Positions 59,316 through 64,000 of a stretch of 64,000 bases of DNA are shown here, in pieces. Every line of letters begins with the position of its first letter. Position 1 is the stretch's first letter. The position numbers were made by a program, and so were the translations under genes. The notes beneath the pieces were generated by a model. It made no database searches. It saw only the letters and a program-made list of their open reading frames with translations, and was not told where the DNA came from. Source of the DNA: Burkholderiales bacterium. Lineage in GTDB: Bacteria; Pseudomonadota; Gammaproteobacteria; Burkholderiales; Burkholderiaceae_C. Location of the stretch: positions 1 to 64,000 of the forward strand of contig JAEKLF010000042.1 of the NCBI GenBank assembly GCA_019509985.1, given 5' to 3'.

Positions 59316-59594
59316 ATGTATCTCGTCGCCCTGGCCTGGGGCTATGTCGCGCTGATGATGGCCGCCGCCGAGGCGGTCAGCCCACAGGGCACGATCTTCG
59401 GCGCCTTCGTCACGCTGGTGCTCTATGGTGTGCTGCCGCTCGGGCTGCTGCTCTACATCCTGGGCACGCCGGGGCGCAAGCGGCGCCGGCGGACGGCGGA
59501 GTCAGCGGCTGTGTCAGCGGCTGAGGGCGATGCAGGCAGCCATGCGGCCGCGCGGCCGGCCGAGCGCCTCGCCGCGGAACGAGAAGAACCGTGA
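59316..59594 (+). CDS. Small membrane protein of unknown function
   Basis: 92 residues from the ATG at 59316. Two membrane helices (about 2-20 and 28-50; TLVLYGVLPLGLLLYIL), then KRRRR and an Ala/Glu-rich tail. The last 81 bases overlap the 3' end of the convergent pgeF gene. It resembles short conserved membrane proteins found next to phaC in Burkholderiales, but I cannot assign a family. Confidence 0.6.
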   Translation: MYLVALAWGYVALMMAAAEAVSPQGTIFGAFVTLVLYGVLPLGLLLYILGTPGRKRRRRTAESAAVSAAEGDAGSHAAARPAERLAAEREEP

Positions 59595-60245
59595 GTCCTC
59601 GGTCAGCGTGCACCAGTTGCCGCCGCTGATTTGCGTGACACCTGCGGTGGCCAGGCGCTCGCGCGCCAGCCAGGGCAGGTCCGCACGCCAGCGCGGTTCC
59701 GGGTTGGGGCGGTAGAGAAAACCGGGCTGATCCCGCTCGACGGGCTCGCGGCCGAAGGCGGCCACGACCTCGGGGCCGACCTCGAAGGCTGCGTGGCCGA
59801 TGCAGGCGCCGAGCCAGGCCTTCACGTCACCCGGCTGGCAGCCGGCCGCGTTGCACAACTCCGCGACCGTGTTCTCCAGCACGCCGGCCGCCAGGCCTCG
59901 CCAACCGGCATGCGCGCCGGCCACGCCGCCCGGCGCGGCGAACAGCACGGGCAGGCAGTCGGCCACGAGGATGGCGACGGCCAGTTCGGGGTCGGTGGAC
60001 ACCGCCGCGTCGGCCTGGGGTGCGTTGTCGTCATGCCAGCCGGGCTGCAGGCGCACGACCTGGGCGCCATGGACCTGGTCGAGAAAGACCGGCCTCGCGC
60101 CAAGCAGCCCGGCCAGTTCCGCGCGGTTGGCCCTGGCCAGCTCGGGGCCGCCGGCCTTGCGACCGAAGTTGGGACCCAGCGTCGTCATGAAGGCGGTGAC
60201 GCCGGGCCAGTCAGGCCGCAGCCAGTTCGTCGGATCAAGCGGCAT
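59514..60245 (-). CDS. pgeF: Peptidoglycan editing factor PgeF (DUF152/laccase-domain)
   Basis: 243 residues. Cu-oxidase_4/DUF152 fold with metal-binding motifs: VFLDQVHGAQVV (His), AILVADCLPVLFA (Cys) and GGVAGAHAGWRGLAAGVLENTV (His). The C-terminal FFSFRGEALGRPRGRMAACIAL is characteristic. PgeF/YfiH removes wrongly incorporated Ser from muropeptides; purine nucleoside phosphorylase activity is also reported for the family. Its start overlaps the maiA stop by 11 bases. In many genomes it lies next to rluD; that is not the case here. Confidence 0.93.
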   Translation of the reverse strand: MPLDPTNWLRPDWPGVTAFMTTLGPNFGRKAGGPELARANRAELAGLLGARPVFLDQVHGAQVVRLQPGWHDDNAPQADAAVSTDPELAVAILVADCLPVLFAAPGGVAGAHAGWRGLAAGVLENTVAELCNAAGCQPGDVKAWLGACIGHAAFEVGPEVVAAFGREPVERDQPGFLYRPNPEPRWRADLPWLARERLATAGVTQISGGNWCTLTEDSRFFSFRGEALGRPRGRMAACIALSR

Positions 60246-60870
60246 CGGGGCAGGCGCTCGGATGGGTGTTCACAAACGCCGGCAGCGCCAGGCAGGCGGC
60301 GTTGACGCGCATGACCGTCGGATAGTCCCCCAGCGGGCACTCGAAGCGCTGTGCGTTGTAGACCTGGGGCACCAGCAGGCAGTCGGCCAGGCCGGGCGTG
60401 TCGCCGAAGCAGAACTGCCCGGCCGTCTGTGCCAGCCGCTGCTCGACGATGGCCAGGCCGGTCGCCACCCAATGCCGGTACCAGCGGTCCACCGTGGCCT
60501 GCTCCTGGCCGAGCTCGTGCTTCAGGTAGCGCAGCACGCGCAGGTTGTTGATCGGATGGATGTCGCAGCCGATGTCCTGGGCCAGCGCCCGCACCTGCGC
60601 GCGGGCCACCGGGTCCCTGGGCAGCAGCGGCGGCTCGGGGTGGGCCTCGTCCAGGTATTCCAGGATGGCCATGGACTGGCTCAGCCAGCGGCCGTCGTCC
60701 AGCACCAGGGCTGGCACCAGGTGTGAGACCTGCCGGTTCGCGAAGGGCTCGGCAAACTGCTCGTTCTTGGCCAGGTGAATGGACGCGTAGTCGTAGTCCA
60801 GCCCCTTCAGCGCGAGGCCGATGCGCACGCGCCAGGAGGCCGAAGAGCGGAAGTAGTTGTAGAGCTTCAT
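60235..60870 (-). CDS. maiA: Maleylacetoacetate isomerase (zeta-class GST)
   Basis: 211 residues. Glutathione-dependent cis-trans isomerisation in tyrosine/homogentisate catabolism. The active-site signature SSASWRVRIGLALKGLDYDY is at 9-28; the thioredoxin-like part includes PALVLDDGRWLSQSMAILEYLDE, and the helical domain has QDIGCDIHPINNLRVLRYL and GDTPGLADCLLVPQVYNAQRF. No fumarylacetoacetate hydrolase gene is adjacent, so its pathway partner lies elsewhere. Confidence 0.92.
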   Translation of the reverse strand: MKLYNYFRSSASWRVRIGLALKGLDYDYASIHLAKNEQFAEPFANRQVSHLVPALVLDDGRWLSQSMAILEYLDEAHPEPPLLPRDPVARAQVRALAQDIGCDIHPINNLRVLRYLKHELGQEQATVDRWYRHWVATGLAIVEQRLAQTAGQFCFGDTPGLADCLLVPQVYNAQRFECPLGDYPTVMRVNAACLALPAFVNTHPSACPDAA

Positions 60871-60903
60871 GGCCTGATTTTGGCGCCTCTATAAACTGGC
60901 CCG

Positions 60904-61458
60904 ATGCCTTTCCCCAGCCGCTTCAAACACTGCCCCAGCTGCGGCACTGCCGTGGACTACCGCGTCCCCGCAGACGACAACCGCGAGCGCGCGGTCTGCC
61001 CGTCCTGCTCGGCCATCCACTACCAGAACCCGTTGAACGTCGTCGGCACGCTGCCGGTGTGGGAAGAGGACGGGCGCGTGTTGCTGTGCCGCCGTGCCAT
61101 CGAGCCGCGCCATGGGCTGTGGACCTTGCCGGCCGGTTTCATGGAGCTGGGCGAGACCCTCGCCGAGGGGGCGCTGCGCGAGACCCAGGAAGAGGCCGGC
61201 GCCGACGTCGAAATGGGGCCGCTGTACACCGTGTTGAACGTCGTGCGCGTCGGCCAGATCCACCTCTTCTACCGCGCCCGGCTGCGCTCGCCCGAGTTCA
61301 ACCCGGGGCCGGAGTCGCTGGAAGCGCGGCTCTTTGCCGAGCACGAAATTCCCTGGGATGACATCGCCTTCAAGACGACGCGCGAGACGCTGCGCTTCTT
61401 CTTCGACGACCGTCGTCACCGGCGCGGCTTCGGCCTGCACGAGCTCGACATTCCCTGA
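60904..61458 (+). CDS. Nudix hydrolase with N-terminal zinc ribbon
   Basis: 184 residues. The N-terminal CPSCG...CPSC pair (about 10-35) forms a zinc ribbon like that in NudC-type and ADP-ribose pyrophosphatase relatives. The Nudix box is intact: GFMELGETLAEGALRETQEEAGA matches Gx5Ex7REUxEExGU. Homologues are annotated as NUDIX proteins acting on nucleoside diphosphate derivatives such as FAD, NADH or ADP-ribose. Substrate unknown. Divergent from maiA with 33 bases between the starts. Confidence 0.9.
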   Translation: MPFPSRFKHCPSCGTAVDYRVPADDNRERAVCPSCSAIHYQNPLNVVGTLPVWEEDGRVLLCRRAIEPRHGLWTLPAGFMELGETLAEGALRETQEEAGADVEMGPLYTVLNVVRVGQIHLFYRARLRSPEFNPGPESLEARLFAEHEIPWDDIAFKTTRETLRFFFDDRRHRRGFGLHELDIP

Positions 61459-61464
61459 TCGCGG

Positions 61465-61656
61465 CTAGCGGCCGCCCAGCACCCGTGCCGGCAGCGTGAC
61501 GATGGCGCGCAGCAAGCCAAAGACGCCGTCGACCGCGATGCCCAGCAGCCTGAAGGGCAAGGTGATCAACCAGACCAACGGCCACAACAACAGGGCCAGG
61601 ATGGCCAGCGGCCAGCAGATCACGAACAGGATGCACCAGAGCAGGAAGCTGAACAT
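61465..61656 (-). CDS. Small hydrophobic membrane protein (63 aa)
   Basis: MFSFLLWCILFVICWPLAIL then LALLLWPLVWLITLPFRLLG: one long or two adjacent membrane helices, followed by GIAVDGVFGLLRAIVTLPARVLGGR. Trp and Pro spacing as in conserved small Burkholderiales proteins; function unknown. GAGGAGT lies upstream of the start. It is downstream of the S9 peptidase gene on the same strand, separated by repeat copy D. Confidence 0.75.
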   Translation of the reverse strand: MFSFLLWCILFVICWPLAILALLLWPLVWLITLPFRLLGIAVDGVFGLLRAIVTLPARVLGGR

Positions 61657-61688
61657 CGCGGAACTCCTCAGAGGTGTTGCATTGGGTT

Positions 61689-61794
61689 TTCGGGCCGAGC
61701 GCGCGGCCGCTCCCGAGCCGGCCCCCCGTCCCCGCGAGGGACCGACCGGACGCGCCCGCGTTCAGCGAGGCTGCGGCTGGGCGAGGGGCTTCAG
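61689..61794 (-). repeat. Dispersed intergenic repeat, copy D (S9 peptidase to small protein)
   Basis: On the minus strand it begins AGCCCCTCGCCCAGCCGC inside the last codons of the peptidase gene, continues CTCGCTGAACGCG, GGTCGGTCCCTCGCGGGGAC and GGGAGCGGCCGCGCGC, and ends TCGGCCCG. Same block order as copies A and B, lacking the GCACATCGCC block. Confidence 0.75.
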
Positions 61795-63690
61795 GTATTT
61801 GTCGAGGAACTCCACCATGCGGCGATTGGCCTCCAGCGTGTTCTTCTTCTTGGAGAATCCGTGGCCCTCGTCGTCGAACACGAGGTAATCCACCGGCACG
61901 CCGTTCTTCTTGACGGCCGCGACGATGTCGTCGCTCTCGGGCTTGATGACGCGCGGGTCGTTGGCACCCTGGACGACCATCAGCGGCTTGCGGATCTCGC
62001 CGGCATGGAAGAGCGGCGACGTGGCCATCAGGCGCTCGCGGTCCTTCACCGGGTCGCCGATCTCCTGGTAGAGCGCCAGGCGGAAGCTTTCCCAGTAGGG
62101 CGGGATGCTTTCCAGCGTGCGGATCCAGTTGGCGACGCCGAAGATGTCGATGCCGACCTTGAAGGCCTCGGGCCGGAAGGCCAGGGCCGACAGCACCATG
62201 TAGCCGCCGTAGCTGCCACCGACGATGCCGATACGCTCGGGGTCGATGACGCCGGTGCCGGCCAGGAAGGTCTTGGCCTCGATGCAGTCCCACAGCGGCT
62301 CGCGGCCATGCTTGCCGTCATCGGCCGTGAAGAAGCTCTTGCCGTAGCCCGAGCTGCCGCGGTTGTTGATGCCCAGCACCGCGTAGCCGTTGTTGACGAA
62401 ATACTGCATCAGCGCCGAATAGCCGCGTGTCGTCTGCCCGCCGGGGCCGCCGTGCACCCACACGATGGCCGGCACCTTGTGCGTCGGCGAGGCTTCCTTG
62501 GGCAGCATGTAGACCGACGGGATGACCATGCCGTCGAAGCTCTTGAAGCGGGCAATGCTCGCGTCCACCAGCTCGTTGGGGTCGATGTCCTTGGACAGGC
62601 TTTGCGTCAGCTGCCTGGGCGCCGCGGAGGAGCCGACGTCGGCGACGAAGAGGTTGCTCGGCGAGCGGTCGCCGTTCACGTAGAAGGCCATGCGCTTGCC
62701 GCTGCGCGAGAAGGTCACGCCGCGCACCTCGCCGCCGGGCAGCCTGGGCAGGGCGATGAGCTTGCCGTCGCGGTACAGGCGCAAGGCGATGCTGGCGTCG
62801 GCATTGACGCCGGTGACGCGGTGGTGGCCGTCTTTCGAGAACGCGGTGTAGGCCACGTCCCAGTCGGCCTTCTCGACCTCGCGCGTCTTGCCTTGGCCCA
62901 AGTCGTAGGCGATGACTCGTGTGAACTCGCCGCCGTCGTTGCTCGTCATCAAGAGTTCGTGGCTGTCGGGCGTGAAGTCCTGCGCCGCGTACTGGGCCAC
63001 GCCCTCGTGCTTGGTGATGTGCTTGATCTCGCCGCTCTTCAGGTCGGCCAGGTGCACGTCGGTGTCGGCCGTGGTGTTGACCTTGCCGAGCGCCAGCCAG
63101 CGGCCGTCGCGGCTGATGTCGGCGATGTCCCAGCCGGCCTCGTTCTTGAAGACCATGGTGCGGGCATAGGTCTTGGCGTCGAAGCGGTAGAGGTCGAAGA
63201 AGCGGGCGTCGCGCTCGTTGGTGGCGACGTAGAAGGCCGTGTCGTCGCCGCTCCAGCCGGCGAACTGCGCCTTCAACTTCTCGCCCGGCGTCAGGTCCTT
63301 CTCGCTGCCGTCCAGCTCGCGCACGTAGAGATGGTTGAGCTCGTTGCCCGACTGATCGCGGGTGTAGAGGAAGCGGTCGTCGCCGGGGAAGAAGCCGATG
63401 GCGTAGTGGCTGTCGGTCTTGGAGCTGGTCAGCTGCACGGGCTTGCCACCGCCCACGGGCATCGCGTAGACGTTATAGATGCCGGTCTCGTTGCTGTGGA
63501 ACAGGATGCGGCTCTCGTCCGCCGAGAAGCTGGCGCCGCCGATGTTGACGGTGGCCATGAACTGCTCGATGGTGTAGCGCTTGGCCGGCTTGGGCGCGGC
63601 GACTGCGGGCTTGTCGGCAGCGACGGCGGCCTGAGGCGCACCGGCCAGCAATGCGAGGGACGCAACCAGGGTCAGCAGAGGTCGGCTCAT
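61762..63690 (-). CDS. S9-family prolyl oligopeptidase-like serine peptidase
   Basis: 642 residues from the ATG at 63690, with GGAGA upstream. Signal peptide about 1-25 (LLTLVASLALLAGAPQAAVAA). Beta-propeller of TolB-like blades at about 40-390 (SFSADESRILFHSNETGIYNVYAMPVGGG), then an alpha/beta-hydrolase domain with HGGPGGQ, nucleophile GGSYGGYM, Asp in QGANDPRV and His in DEGHGFSKKKN. Exported aminopeptidase/dipeptidyl peptidase type (S9C). The final residues PLAQPQPR are encoded by repeat copy D, so the element has altered the C-terminus slightly. Confidence 0.93.
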   Translation of the reverse strand: MSRPLLTLVASLALLAGAPQAAVAADKPAVAAPKPAKRYTIEQFMATVNIGGASFSADESRILFHSNETGIYNVYAMPVGGGKPVQLTSSKTDSHYAIGFFPGDDRFLYTRDQSGNELNHLYVRELDGSEKDLTPGEKLKAQFAGWSGDDTAFYVATNERDARFFDLYRFDAKTYARTMVFKNEAGWDIADISRDGRWLALGKVNTTADTDVHLADLKSGEIKHITKHEGVAQYAAQDFTPDSHELLMTSNDGGEFTRVIAYDLGQGKTREVEKADWDVAYTAFSKDGHHRVTGVNADASIALRLYRDGKLIALPRLPGGEVRGVTFSRSGKRMAFYVNGDRSPSNLFVADVGSSAAPRQLTQSLSKDIDPNELVDASIARFKSFDGMVIPSVYMLPKEASPTHKVPAIVWVHGGPGGQTTRGYSALMQYFVNNGYAVLGINNRGSSGYGKSFFTADDGKHGREPLWDCIEAKTFLAGTGVIDPERIGIVGGSYGGYMVLSALAFRPEAFKVGIDIFGVANWIRTLESIPPYWESFRLALYQEIGDPVKDRERLMATSPLFHAGEIRKPLMVVQGANDPRVIKPESDDIVAAVKKNGVPVDYLVFDDEGHGFSKKKNTLEANRRMVEFLDKYLKPLAQPQPR

Positions 63691-63787
63691 GGAGTCTCCG
63701 TTCAATGAAGTGGGCAGACTCTAGCCAGCCTCGGAGCCCTCCCCTATCAGGGTTGTGACGAAGCGGCGGATTCGGGGGACAGGCCGT

Positions 63788-64000
63788 TCAGACGCGCTGC
63801 TGGCCCGCAACGTAGCAGGCCGCGAGGTTGCGCTCGTCGGCCAGCGTCATCCACGCGAACACGCGCTCATGCAGCTCGCGGGCCACCGCGTCGCGCGCCA
63901 GGGCGACCGAGCCCCGGGCCCAGTCCCACACGCACAGGTCCGCCGTCTGGCCGACCGACAGCCCGCCGATCTCGCCGCCTAGCTGCAGCGCCTCGGCCGC
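63788..64000 (-). CDS. guaD: Guanine deaminase, 5' part outside window
   Basis: Only the last 70 codons are visible: AAEALQLGGEIGGLSVGQTADLCVWDW, then LARDAVARELHERVFAWMTLADERNLAACYVAGQRV. This is the typical C-terminus of the amidohydrolase guanine deaminase (VFAWMTLxDxRxxxxxYVAG). It converts guanine to xanthine in purine catabolism. The metal site lies beyond the window edge, so the call rests on this tail alone. Confidence 0.8.
   Translation of the reverse strand, partial: AAEALQLGGEIGGLSVGQTADLCVWDWARGSVALARDAVARELHERVFAWMTLADERNLAACYVAGQQRV

Noticed and set aside
1-64000. tRNA, rRNA, prophage, transposase or toxin-antitoxin genes
   Set aside because: I looked for tRNA cloverleaf ends, transposase motifs with terminal repeats and small paired toxin/antitoxin genes and saw none I could support.

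Overview
The window is GC-rich, densely coded chromosomal DNA from a betaproteobacterium. The gene content points to the order Burkholderiales, probably a Roseateles/Mitsuaria/Rubrivivax-like (Sphaerotilaceae or Comamonadaceae) lineage: phaC-phaA-phaB, yciB-bolA-ppiC, ntrC-ntrB-glnA, a LivKHMGF transporter, a PEP-CTERM surface protein and a membrane H+-pyrophosphatase. I see no rRNA, tRNA, CRISPR array, insertion sequence, phage or plasmid genes. It reads as core genome with small accessory patches.

Layout. 1-2 kb: the 5' part of nadE and a divergent, broken FemAB-like/GNAT gene. 2-11 kb: a 1,710-residue repetitive PEP-CTERM protein and a coupled response regulator/7TMR histidine kinase pair. 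10.5-13.5 kb: soluble and membrane pyrophosphatases, divergent. 13.5-19 kb: a J-domain protein, then an operon of an ECF sigma factor, a large Ser/Thr kinase and a small unknown protein, then a degenerate GGDEF protein. 19-26 kb: branched-chain amino-acid-type ABC transporter livKHMGF and an acyl-CoA ligase. 26-30 kb: an eroded selO overlapping msrB, then yciB-bolA-ppiC, an ABC ATPase and a divergent TesA-type esterase. 30-34 kb: a FecR/DUF6600 protein, peptide deformylase and an MBL-fold hydrolase. 34-45 kb: nitrogen assimilation (nirB, nirD, nirC, a PP2C/kinase fusion, and the convergent ntrC, ntrB, DUF4124, glnA block). 45-49.6 kb: five tightly packed genes (beta-propeller, polysaccharide deacetylase, fatty-acid hydroxylase-type protein, EI24, CinA-like). 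49.7-55.5 kb: AIM24, a GbsR/MarR regulator and the small membrane/redox operon it probably controls, then an ECF sigma factor with an SDR. 55.5-59.3 kb: phaCAB. 59.3-64 kb: PgeF, MaiA, a Nudix protein, an S9 peptidase and the 3' end of guaD.

The most informative non-coding stretch is the 315-base leader of nirB. It holds a near-consensus sigma-54 promoter, an NtrC-like half-palindrome, two hairpins with identical AACGGC hexaloops and an overlapping intrinsic terminator. This is the architecture of a NasT/NasR (ANTAR) antitermination leader, so nitrite reduction appears controlled by both nitrogen limitation and nitrate/nitrite. glnA has a sigma-54 type promoter too, and ntrB/ntrC lie beside it.

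Other points of interest: a family of dispersed repeats that always sit directly downstream of stop codons in the sense orientation, one related-looking element forming the N-terminus of LivM; an ECF sigma factor lacking the usual acidic region-2 motif beside a Ser/Thr kinase; a pair of matching 20-base operators flanking the GbsR-type gene; and three damaged genes (COG3146, selO, DCC protein) that are either real decay or sequence errors.
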